Positions 1-6,512 of a DNA stretch of 15,970 bases are shown one piece after another; position 1 is the stretch's first letter; the number at the start of each line of letters is the position of its first letter. The stretch covers positions 1 to 15,970 of the forward strand of contig CABPWH010000045.1 in assembly GCA_902461085.1 (NCBI GenBank), read 5' to 3'. The notes beneath the pieces were generated by a model. It was given only the letters and a program-made list of their open reading frames with translations, ran no database searches and was not told the DNA's origin. This DNA is from an uncultured Collinsella sp. (GTDB lineage Bacteria > Actinomycetota > Coriobacteriia > Coriobacteriales > Coriobacteriaceae). Made by a program: the position numbers and the translations under genes.

Positions 1-75
1 GGCGATCCCGCCGGTAATGCCCAGCAGGATCGTTTTTCCCTCAAGTTGCATTGAATTGTTGGATGCCGCCGTCAT
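1..75 (-). CDS. coaBC: CoaBC (phosphopantothenoylcysteine decarboxylase / phosphopantothenate-cysteine ligase), N-terminal 25 codons only
   Basis: The left edge cuts this gene after 25 codons. The visible product contains GKTILLGITGGIA, the N-terminal nucleotide-binding (flavoprotein) strand and loop of the Dfp/CoaBC family, which normally continues AYK. CoaBC acts in the cytoplasm: it joins cysteine to 4'-phosphopantothenate and decarboxylates the product to 4'-phosphopantetheine on the way to coenzyme A. Two in-frame ATGs exist, ending at positions 75 and 51. I chose 75 because an AAGGAAG stretch lies about 7 bases upstream, whereas nothing like a ribosome binding site precedes 51. The start at 51 (MQLEGK) gives the more usual N-terminal length, so it stays possible. 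The gene begins 2 bp after the zinc-ribbon gene stops, so it is probably co-transcribed with it. Whether the ligase half is present cannot be seen here; a stand-alone CoaC-type flavoprotein is the alternative. Confidence 0.75.
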   Translation of the reverse strand, partial: MTAASNNSMQLEGKTILLGITGGIA

Positions 76-77
76 CG

Positions 78-797
78 CTAGGCTTCCTTGCTCGGGAGCA
101 CCAGGAGGCGGTGGCAGTACGGACAGTGCGTAATCTCGCTACCGTCGTGGTTGAGGTCGCTCATGGACGATGCCTGCAGCGCGGTGTGGCAGACCGTGGG
201 GATGTTGCCCTGGATGGTCTCGACGGCCAAGCCGCGGAACTGCTTGAGCAGACGCTCGTAGTCGGTGAGCACGTCGGCCGGCAGCGTGGCGGCAAGAGCG
301 GTGCGCTCCTTAGTGGCGGCTTCGATCTGAGCCTGCAGGTCGGCAGCCTTGGCGCGGGCGGCGTTGGTATCGGCCTTCACGCCCTCCTCGAACTTGGCGA
401 TGATGGCCTGCGCGCGGGTCTCGCGGTCGAGCGCCTCCTTATGGGCGACAACGACATCCTTGCGGGTGTGCTCAATCTTGTCCAGGCGCTTGGCCAGGGT
501 GGCGAGCTCGTTTTCCAGGTCCTGTACCTCGCGGTAGTCGGAGCCGTCAACGTGGCGCTTCTTAGCGGCCTCGATGGCGTTATTGGTCTGGATCTCGGTG
601 GTGTTGAGATCGTCGAGCTCAATGTCCAGATCCTTGCGCTGGGCGTAGAGCTTGGTCATCTCGGACTTGAGCTTCACATAGGTCTTGCGCTTGGAAGCGA
701 GCTCCTTGAGCTCCGGCATATTGGCAAGTTCGCTCTTGTTGCGGGCGAGCTCCAAATCGATCTGTTGCAGCTTGAGTAGCGTAGCGCCGGCGCTCAT
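78..797 (-). CDS. Coiled-coil protein with C-terminal C4-type zinc ribbon (PF02591/DUF164 type)
   Basis: The 239-residue product is mostly a long, charged helical hairpin (about residues 5-180, rich in Lys, Glu, Ala and Leu with heptad-like spacing), followed by a short C-terminal zinc-ribbon-like segment. This matches the PF02591 zinc-ribbon family (Helicobacter HP0958/FlgZ, mycobacterial Rv2229c), whose members are thought to bind nucleic acid or act as chaperones; the role here is unknown. The second zinc knuckle, CPYCH, is intact (C225, C228). The first is not: the expected CxxC is PTVC, leaving only C203 followed by H204. A longer reading frame starts at 833, but the ATG at 797 follows AGGAG at good spacing and overlaps the Nif3 stop by 4 bp (ATGA), indicating translational coupling. 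The Nif3 plus zinc-ribbon pair is a conserved actinobacterial neighbourhood. Confidence 0.88.
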   Translation of the reverse strand: MSAGATLLKLQQIDLELARNKSELANMPELKELASKRKTYVKLKSEMTKLYAQRKDLDIELDDLNTTEIQTNNAIEAAKKRHVDGSDYREVQDLENELATLAKRLDKIEHTRKDVVVAHKEALDRETRAQAIIAKFEEGVKADTNAARAKAADLQAQIEAATKERTALAATLPADVLTDYERLLKQFRGLAVETIQGNIPTVCHTALQASSMSDLNHDGSEITHCPYCHRLLVLPSKEA

Positions 798-1603
798 AAG
801 TTCTCTCCTTTTGTCACAGTCCACCATTGGCAAGGGTCCAGTATTTTAATCGCATGACGGGGGTTGACCCCGGCGTCAACTGCAGAGTTCATCAATATAT
901 CAACGAACGGCTCCTCGGAGCGGTCGTGGCCGAGCAAGATGACGCCCAGACCGCGCAGAGCGAGGTCCTGCGCCACGTGATAGCCCGCCTCGCCCGTCAC
1001 GACGACATCCGCACCCGCGGCGATGGCGAGCTCGCCAAAGTCGCCCAGGGAGCCGCCCAGAATGGCGACGGTGCGGCACGGGCGCTCGGCATCGCCCCAT
1101 ACGCGCGGGTCGCTTCCGAAGGCCGTGGCAGCACGGGCGGCAAGATCGCGCAGCGTATACGGGTCGTTGAGCGTTGCAAGCGCGCCCAGGCCGGTGGCTT
1201 CGGGGTCGTCCACGTGCTCCAGTGAGCTTACGGGTGCAGCACCCAGCAGCTTGCTCAGGCGGACACGGGCTTCGTGCGAGCGGTCCAGGTTGGTGTGGAG
1301 CGATATGATGCTCACGCCGCAACGCGCTGCCTCGTAGAGCGCCGCGCTGCATTGGGGACGTGTGGCATCCGCCGGACAAAAGGCCTCGGGTGCCTTGATG
1401 TATATGGGATGATGCGTCAGCAGCACGTTGGCGCTTGCTTCTTGGGCGCGGCGAACATTAGCCTCAGTCGCATCGAGTGCGCAGGCAACGCCGGTGATCT
1501 CCGCGGCCGGATCGCCAACGGAGAGTCCTACGTGGTCCCAGGGCTCGGTGTCCGTCTTGGGATAGCGTGCCAGTAGCGCGCGCTCGAGCTCGGCGACGAT
1601 CAT
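794..1603 (-). CDS. Nif3-like dinuclear metal centre protein (YbgI/YqfO family, GTP cyclohydrolase 1 type 2 / DUF34)
   Basis: The 269-residue product has the length of short Nif3/YbgI proteins, without the inserted domain of YqfO. Expected metal ligands are visible: the HH pair in LLTHHP (H64, H65), D107 in HTNLDR, and H226 and E230 in LGHDRSEEP, with another conserved-looking His in GEAGYHV (H209). Their spacing matches the E. coli YbgI dimetal site. Family members form hexameric rings and are annotated as hydrolases or metal-handling proteins; the reaction is not settled, so I give no substrate. The start is an ATG overlapping the stop of the cysteine desulfurase by 4 bp (ATGA), and its own stop overlaps the zinc-ribbon start in the same way. 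The three genes are therefore very likely translationally coupled. Confidence 0.93.
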   Translation of the reverse strand: MIVAELERALLARYPKTDTEPWDHVGLSVGDPAAEITGVACALDATEANVRRAQEASANVLLTHHPIYIKAPEAFCPADATRPQCSAALYEAARCGVSIISLHTNLDRSHEARVRLSKLLGAAPVSSLEHVDDPEATGLGALATLNDPYTLRDLAARAATAFGSDPRVWGDAERPCRTVAILGGSLGDFGELAIAAGADVVVTGEAGYHVAQDLALRGLGVILLGHDRSEEPFVDILMNSAVDAGVNPRHAIKILDPCQWWTVTKGENL

Positions 1604-2778
1604 GCGGCACCTGCGATCGAGAGCAGCGTCTGGGCAAACTCGTCCAGATCGTCCGGATTCACGCGGTCGTCAAAGGAAATGCGCAGTGCGCCCAGCGCCT
1701 GCTCGCGACCAATGCCCATGGCGCTGAGCACGTGGCTCGGGTCCATGCTGCCGCTCGAGCAAGCCGATCCGGCCGAAACCTCAAAGCCGGCAGCGTCGAG
1801 CTTGATGATGAGCTCCTCGGAGTCCATGCCGTCGACGTAGATCGAAACCATACCCGGCAGACGATCAGCCTGCGCATAGTCGCCCATCGTGGCGTGAATG
1901 CGAGGATGGGCCGTAAGCGTGGCGTAGAGCTTATCGGACAGGGACTGTAGTGTCGCACGCTCCCGGCCCACATTCGGCAGCAACACGGAAGCGGCAGCGG
2001 CAAAAGCCAGCTGCGTGCGCAGATCCTGCGTACCGGCGCGACGGCCGGCTTCCTGTCCACCGCCAAAGATGCGCGGACGCAGCGGCGTGCGGTTCTTAAG
2101 GTAGAGCGCGCCGGATGCCACAGGGCCGCCGATCTTGTGCGCGGCAACGGTCATGGCATCGACGCCCAGCTCGGTGACATCGAGCGGAATATGCAAGTAG
2201 CCCTGGATGGCATCGGTATGAAACAAGGCGCCGGCAGCATGTGCGGCGGCGGCCAGCTCGCAGATGGGCTGCACCACGCCGGTCTCGTTGTTGGCGACCA
2301 TAATGCTCACGAGCGCCACGTCATCGCCGAGCAGCTCGACAAGCGTGGCAGGTTCAATGTGGCCTGCGCGGCAGGGCTGCACCAGGTCGACGGTAAAGCC
2401 GGCGGCACGCAGCAGCGGCAGGTTGTCCAGAATCGAATCGTGCTCGATGGCCGAAACGATTACACGATCGCGCTTTCGATCGCGCTGACGAGCGCCCTCG
2501 GCAAGACCGAGCAGCGCAAGCTGGTTGGCCTCGGTGCCGCCGTTGGTCAGGATGATCTCGGACGGGCGAACGCGTACGCCAAAGCTACGGGCGATCTCGC
2601 GACGGGCGACTTCCAAGCGTGCGGCGGCCTTGCGGCCAAGCGAGTGCAGCGAGTTGGGGTTGACGCCGGCGAGCTCGCTGTCGTCATATTCGCGCTGCGC
2701 AAGGAGCGCCTCGGCGCGCATGGGCGTCGAGGCGGCATAGTCAAGATTCACGGGTATGCGGTTTTGACCTGCGGTCAT
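1600..2778 (-). CDS. Cysteine desulfurase, class I (NifS/IscS-like)
   Basis: The 392-residue PLP enzyme releases sulfur from L-cysteine as an enzyme persulfide, giving alanine, and passes the sulfur to Fe-S cluster assembly or tRNA thiolation. In order: NLDYAASTP near the N-terminus; TNGGTEAN (78-85) for cofactor phosphate binding; the catalytic H113 in AIEHDSI; ANNETG (162-167); D189 in HTDAIQ, which pairs with the pyridine nitrogen; the Schiff-base lysine K215 in AAHKIGG; and the persulfide cysteine C340 in GSACSSG, on the longer class I loop. Length and motifs are full. No IscU, SufU, IscR or MnmA gene is visible beside it, so whether it serves Fe-S assembly or tRNA modification cannot be told here. 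Two Fe-S enzymes (IspH and the radical SAM protein) are encoded upstream in the same run. It starts 6 bp after rpe stops; an AGGAGG lies 11 bases upstream of the ATG, inside the end of rpe. Confidence 0.95.
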   Translation of the reverse strand: MTAGQNRIPVNLDYAASTPMRAEALLAQREYDDSELAGVNPNSLHSLGRKAAARLEVARREIARSFGVRVRPSEIILTNGGTEANQLALLGLAEGARQRDRKRDRVIVSAIEHDSILDNLPLLRAAGFTVDLVQPCRAGHIEPATLVELLGDDVALVSIMVANNETGVVQPICELAAAAHAAGALFHTDAIQGYLHIPLDVTELGVDAMTVAAHKIGGPVASGALYLKNRTPLRPRIFGGGQEAGRRAGTQDLRTQLAFAAAASVLLPNVGRERATLQSLSDKLYATLTAHPRIHATMGDYAQADRLPGMVSIYVDGMDSEELIIKLDAAGFEVSAGSACSSGSMDPSHVLSAMGIGREQALGALRISFDDRVNPDDLDEFAQTLLSIAGAA

Positions 2779-2784
2779 AAGGTT

Positions 2785-3456
2785 TTATGCCTCCTGTGCG
2801 GCCTCATTGCCCAGCTTCTGCAGCAGTGCAACCTCGGCGGCGGGATCTTCGGACTTAAATACGGCAGAGCCGGCCACGAGCACGTTGGCGCCGGCCTTGA
2901 CGACCTCGGCGATGTTCTTGGAAGAGATACCGCCATCGACCTCGATCAGGGGCGACACGCCGTGGCGCTCGCACATGGCCGTAAGCTCGTGAAGTTTGGC
3001 GATGGTACCGGGGATAAAGCTCTGGCCTCCAAAGCCAGGGTTCACGCTCATCAGCAGCACCATATCGACGACGTCGATGATGCTCTCGAGCACGCAGACG
3101 GGCGTTGCGGGGTTGAGCACCACGCCGGCCTTGACGCCGCGCTGCTGCAGATGGGTGAGCGTGCGGTGCAGGTGCGTGGAAGCCTCGTAGTGCACGGTGA
3201 TCATGTCGGCACCGGCGTCTGCGTACCAATCGACCGTCTCGTCGGGGTTCGACACCATCAGGTGCGCGTCGACCGGCACATCGGTGGAGCGCTTGACGGC
3301 CTTGAGGATATCGACGCCAAAGGTCAGGTTGCCGGTAAAGTGACCGTCCATGACGTCGAAGTGCACGTAGTCGGCACCGGCGATCTTGTCGAGTTCGCCC
3401 TTGAGGTTGGCCATGTCGGCCGAAAGGACGGACGGAGCGATTTTGATGGAACCCAT
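2785..3456 (-). CDS. rpe: Ribulose-phosphate 3-epimerase
   Basis: This 223-residue TIM-barrel enzyme interconverts D-ribulose 5-phosphate and D-xylulose 5-phosphate in the pentose phosphate pathway. Motifs in order: IAPSVLSADM at the N-terminus; HFDVMDGHF (32-40) with metal ligand H32 and catalytic D34; DAHLMV with H65; the phosphate-gripping loop MSVNPGFGGQSF (136-147); and EVDGGI with the second catalytic Asp, D174, followed by AGSAVF. One deviation is that the usual HFVPN after DMDG/DVMDG reads HFTGN (residues 39-43), replacing the common Val-Pro by Thr-Gly. The gene starts 18 bp after gpsA stops, with AGAAAGG as ribosome binding site 8 bases before the ATG. An allulose-phosphate epimerase relative is possible but less likely given full conservation of the catalytic set. 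Confidence 0.96.
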   Translation of the reverse strand: MGSIKIAPSVLSADMANLKGELDKIAGADYVHFDVMDGHFTGNLTFGVDILKAVKRSTDVPVDAHLMVSNPDETVDWYADAGADMITVHYEASTHLHRTLTHLQQRGVKAGVVLNPATPVCVLESIIDVVDMVLLMSVNPGFGGQSFIPGTIAKLHELTAMCERHGVSPLIEVDGGISSKNIAEVVKAGANVLVAGSAVFKSEDPAAEVALLQKLGNEAAQEA

Positions 3457-3474
3457 GGTAGTAGCCTTTCTGCG

Positions 3475-4482
3475 CTAGTCGGTGAGTCCGTAGAACTCTT
3501 GAGAAGGGACGCGATCGGTAAGAATCTCGAGCGCCCTATCCAAAGTAACACCGTTGTAGAGCGTTTGCTCCACGGCAAAGGTGAGTGGAATGTCTACGTC
3601 CAGTGAACGGGCGAGCTCGCTCACGCTGCGGGCGGCGACGGCGCCCTCCACCACCATATGCGTGCGCGTCTGGTACTCGTCGAGCGAAACGCCGTGGGCA
3701 AACTCGTAGCCAAAGGTGCGGTTGCGCGAATGCTCGGAGGTGCAGGTGGCAATGAGGTCACCCATGCCGGCAAGACCCATGCAGGTCATGGCCTGGCCGC
3801 CGCGGGCGTGCACCAGGCGGCTGATCTCGGCCAGGCCGCGCGTCATGATGAGGGCAAGCGTGTTGTCGCCCGCGCCCGAGCCGGCGGAAATGCCGCACAC
3901 GATGGCGATAACGTTCTTCATGGCGCCGCATACCTCGACACCGGTCATGTCCTGCGACAGATAGATTCGGAAGGCCGTGGACAGGAGTAGGTCCTTAAAG
4001 GTCTCCCCTATCTGTGGATCTTCGCTGGCGATGACGGCGGCAGAAAGACCTCCGCGGCAGATTTCCTCAGCATGGTTGGGGCCCGAGAGCGCCGCCACGC
4101 GCGACTCGTTGCCGATCTCGCTAGCGATGACCTCGCTCATGAGCAGGCCGGACTCGGGCTCAATGCCCTTGGTGAGGCAGAGCACCGGGGTATCGGCGGC
4201 GATAAAGGGCGCGGCCTGGTGGCACACGCTGCGAAGGTGCGTCGAAGGAACGGCAAAGATGATGGCCTCGGCGCCGTCGAGCGCCTGCACCAGCTCCGTC
4301 GTGGCGAAGACGTTGCCGGGCAGCTCGTAGCCCACAAGGTAGCGGGGGTTGCGGTGCTCGCCGTTGATGCCGGCGGCCGTCTGCTCGCTGTGGGCCCACA
4401 TGGTCACGCGCTCGGCTCGCGCGGCAGCAAGGCCGGCGACGGCGGTTCCCCAGGAGCCGGAGCCAATCAGCGCAACTTTCAT
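3475..4482 (-). CDS. gpsA: NAD(P)H-dependent glycerol-3-phosphate dehydrogenase
   Basis: The 335-residue cytoplasmic enzyme reduces dihydroxyacetone phosphate to sn-glycerol 3-phosphate, the backbone for phospholipids. The N-terminal Rossmann fold carries GSGSWGTA (7-14). Next come VPSTHLR, the LTKGIEP segment (103-109), SGPNHAEE (133-140, the family's GP-S/T-x-A region), the catalytic lysine K189 in GAMKNVIAI, DNTLALIMTRGLAE, and GLAGMGDLIATCTS with the NRTFG segment that binds substrate and nucleotide. Length is typical for the family. It starts 9 bp after plsY stops, with a strong AGGAG 6 bases before the ATG. PlsY uses its product directly, so the gene order follows the pathway in reverse. 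Clustering of plsY and gpsA downstream of der is common in Clostridia-like genomes. Confidence 0.97.
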   Translation of the reverse strand: MKVALIGSGSWGTAVAGLAAARAERVTMWAHSEQTAAGINGEHRNPRYLVGYELPGNVFATTELVQALDGAEAIIFAVPSTHLRSVCHQAAPFIAADTPVLCLTKGIEPESGLLMSEVIASEIGNESRVAALSGPNHAEEICRGGLSAAVIASEDPQIGETFKDLLLSTAFRIYLSQDMTGVEVCGAMKNVIAIVCGISAGSGAGDNTLALIMTRGLAEISRLVHARGGQAMTCMGLAGMGDLIATCTSEHSRNRTFGYEFAHGVSLDEYQTRTHMVVEGAVAARSVSELARSLDVDIPLTFAVEQTLYNGVTLDRALEILTDRVPSQEFYGLTD

Positions 4483-4491
4483 GACTCTCTC

Positions 4492-5175
4492 CTACTTATC
4501 GTCGGGCTCGGTGACGCGCTTGGTAAACGAGAGCTTGGACTCCTTACCGGTCATGAGCTTTTTGATGTTCGCACGATGGGCCCACACCACGGTGATGCCG
4601 ATCAGCGCCATGCAAAACTTGAGGCCCAGGCTGCTATACGGAAAGACCGCGCAGGCAGCGATGGGAAGGCCGATAGCCGCGGCAAGCGAGCCTACCGACA
4701 CGAACTTGGTGATGGCGACGGCCACGATAAACATGCCCAGCAGTGACAAGCCAATAGGCCAGTACCAGGCGAGGATGACACCCAGACCCACGGCGATACC
4801 CTTGCCGCCGTGGAAGTTGAGATAGGGCGAGAAGATATGGCCCCACACGGCTGCCAGACAAATGACGCCGAGCATCCAGTCGCCGGGGGCTCCGGGCGCC
4901 ATGATGTTCGGCGGAAATCCATAGCCCACGCTCGCGATGAGCGGACGGGCGATGACAACGCAGATGGCGCCCTTAAGGCAGTCGAGCAGCAGCGTGAGCG
5001 CGGCCACCTTGGGACCGGCCACGCGCAGCGCGTTGGTGGTGCCGATGTTGCCGGAGCCCGCCTTGCGAATGTCGGTGTGGTTGAACACGCGGCCAAGGAT
5101 CAGGCCAAACGGAATCGCCCCGATAAAGAACGAGACCACGGCGCAGATGGCGGTCAGAAGAATCGGATTATGCAT
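4492..5175 (-). CDS. plsY: Glycerol-3-phosphate acyltransferase PlsY (acyl-phosphate dependent)
   Basis: This 227-residue integral membrane enzyme transfers an acyl group from acyl phosphate (made by PlsX, not encoded here) to glycerol 3-phosphate, giving lysophosphatidate. Hydrophobic segments lie at about residues 5-29, 56-79, 100-119, 125-158 and 163-198. The three PlsY motifs are present: GSGNIGTTNALR (40-51), GHIFSPYLNFHGGKGIA (112-128) and the C-terminal AHRANIKKLMTGKESK (199-214). It is somewhat longer than the usual ~200 residues because of its charged C-terminal tail. The frame stays open upstream to 5223, but the ATG at 5175 gives the normal membrane-starting N-terminus and has AAGGAG 7 bases upstream. 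It overlaps the end of der by 8 bp, which suggests coupled translation. Confidence 0.96.
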   Translation of the reverse strand: MHNPILLTAICAVVSFFIGAIPFGLILGRVFNHTDIRKAGSGNIGTTNALRVAGPKVAALTLLLDCLKGAICVVIARPLIASVGYGFPPNIMAPGAPGDWMLGVICLAAVWGHIFSPYLNFHGGKGIAVGLGVILAWYWPIGLSLLGMFIVAVAITKFVSVGSLAAAIGLPIAACAVFPYSSLGLKFCMALIGITVVWAHRANIKKLMTGKESKLSFTKRVTEPDDK

Positions 5176-6502
5176 CCTTTTGCTCCTTCTTCCTAAAGAA
5201 GAGTCGAATGGGCGTGCCGGCAAAGTCGAAGGTCGAGCGCATACGGTTCTCCACGTAGCGCTGGTAGGTGTCGTTGACCAAGTCGCTGTGGTTGACGAAG
5301 AACGTGAACGTCGGCGGGTTGACGCCCGTCTGGGTCACGTAGTGCATGCGCAGGCGGCGCTTGCCGTCCACCACGGTATGACCGAACTCGCGCAGGTCGG
5401 TGAGGAACGTGTTGAGGCGCGAGGTGCTGATCTTCTGTGAGCGCGTCTTCTCGGCGGCGTCGACCATCGCCCAGATCTTCTCGACGCTGCGGCCGGTCAG
5501 GGCAGAGATGCGCAGGTACTGGGCCCAGGGAGCCATGACGCCCAGACGGCGGTCGATGGTCTCCATGCAGGCCTCGCGCTTACGGTCGTCGTCGAGCAGA
5601 TCCCACTTGTTGAGCAGCACAACAATGGCACAGCCGCGCTCGATGGCAAGACCCATGACCTTCTGGTCCTGCTCGGTAACGCCCACGGAGGCGTCGACGA
5701 CGAGGAGCGCCACGTCGGCACGGTCGATGGCGCGCAGACCGCGAACCATGGAGTAGTACTCGATGTTCTCGTACACGGTGCTCTTCTTACGAATGCCCGC
5801 GGTGTCGACCATGCGGTAGTGCTTGCCGTTGCGCTCGACGACGGTATCGATGGCGTCGCGCGTGGTGCCGGCAATGTTGGACACGATGGAGCGGTCGGCG
5901 CCCAGGATGCGGTTGAACAGCGACGACTTCCCGGCATTGGGGCGGCCGATGATGGCCACGTTCAACGCATCGGGGAACTCATCGGCGACCTCGTCCTCTT
6001 CCTCCGGAAGCAGGGCCACGATATCGTCGAGCAGGTCGCCCGTGCCATGACCATGCAGGGCCGAGAGCGGCGTGGGCTCACCGATGCCGAGCGAATAGAA
6101 CTCCCAGATGCTGTCGTTCTCGCGATCGGGGTTGTCGAGCTTGTTCACCAGCAGAAAAACCGGCTTGTCGCAGCGCTTGAGCATGCGAGCGACCGACTCG
6201 TCCTCCTCGGTGACGCCGGTGCGGCCGTCGACCACAAACAGGATGACGGCGGCTTCCTCGGCGGCGGCGAGGGCCTGGTCGCGGATGGATGTGGCAAACA
6301 CGTCATCGCTCTTGAGCGGCTCGATACCGCCCGTGTCGACGATGGTGAACTCGCGGCCGTTCCAATCGGCCGTATGATACGAGCGGTCGCGCGTGACGCC
6401 GCGGGACTCATGGACGATGGCGTCCGAGGTTTGGGCCAGGCGGTTAACGAGCGTGGACTTGCCCACGTTGGGGCGTCCGACGACGGCGACGATAGGTTTC
6501 AT
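5168..6502 (-). CDS. der: Ribosome biogenesis GTPase Der (EngA)
   Basis: The 444-residue protein has the tandem GTPase layout unique to Der, which acts in 50S ribosomal subunit maturation. G domain 1 carries GRPNVGKST (9-17), DTGG (56-59) and NKLD (120-123). G domain 2 carries GRPNAGKSS (187-194), DTAG (233-236) and NKWD (298-301). A short acidic linker (PEEEDE, about 166-171) separates them. A C-terminal KH-like domain follows, ending in FDFAGTPIRLFFRKKEQ, typical of Der. All switch and base-recognition elements look intact. The ATG has AAAGGAG 5 bases upstream. The gene follows the DUF512 gene by 10 bp and overlaps plsY by 8 bp. A DUF512 gene immediately upstream of der is a recurring arrangement in anaerobic Gram-positive bacteria. 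Confidence 0.98.
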   Translation of the reverse strand: MKPIVAVVGRPNVGKSTLVNRLAQTSDAIVHESRGVTRDRSYHTADWNGREFTIVDTGGIEPLKSDDVFATSIRDQALAAAEEAAVILFVVDGRTGVTEEDESVARMLKRCDKPVFLLVNKLDNPDRENDSIWEFYSLGIGEPTPLSALHGHGTGDLLDDIVALLPEEEDEVADEFPDALNVAIIGRPNAGKSSLFNRILGADRSIVSNIAGTTRDAIDTVVERNGKHYRMVDTAGIRKKSTVYENIEYYSMVRGLRAIDRADVALLVVDASVGVTEQDQKVMGLAIERGCAIVVLLNKWDLLDDDRKREACMETIDRRLGVMAPWAQYLRISALTGRSVEKIWAMVDAAEKTRSQKISTSRLNTFLTDLREFGHTVVDGKRRLRMHYVTQTGVNPPTFTFFVNHSDLVNDTYQRYVENRMRSTFDFAGTPIRLFFRKKEQKDA

Positions 6503-6512
6503 CTGCTCTCCT

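Noticed and set aside
51..779. A 242-codon plus-strand open frame opposite the zinc-ribbon gene
   Set aside because: Its Leu/Gly/Val-rich translation is the complement of the Lys/Glu/Ala-rich coiled coil; no ribosome binding site and no domain.
798..833. Longer start for the zinc-ribbon protein
   Set aside because: The ATG at 797 has AGGAG at good spacing and a 4-bp overlap with the Nif3 stop; the 12 extra residues would lie inside Nif3 and look unlike the family.
2137..3606. A 489-codon open frame on the plus strand, opposite the desulfurase, rpe and the end of gpsA
   Set aside because: It spans three well-recognised genes on the other strand, has no recognisable domain and is His/Gly/Val-rich as expected from the complement of GC-rich codons. 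It is an antisense shadow.
5176..5223. Longer start for PlsY
   Set aside because: The added residues are polar and overlap der by 56 bp; the ATG at 5175 gives the normal membrane-starting N-terminus with AAGGAG upstream.
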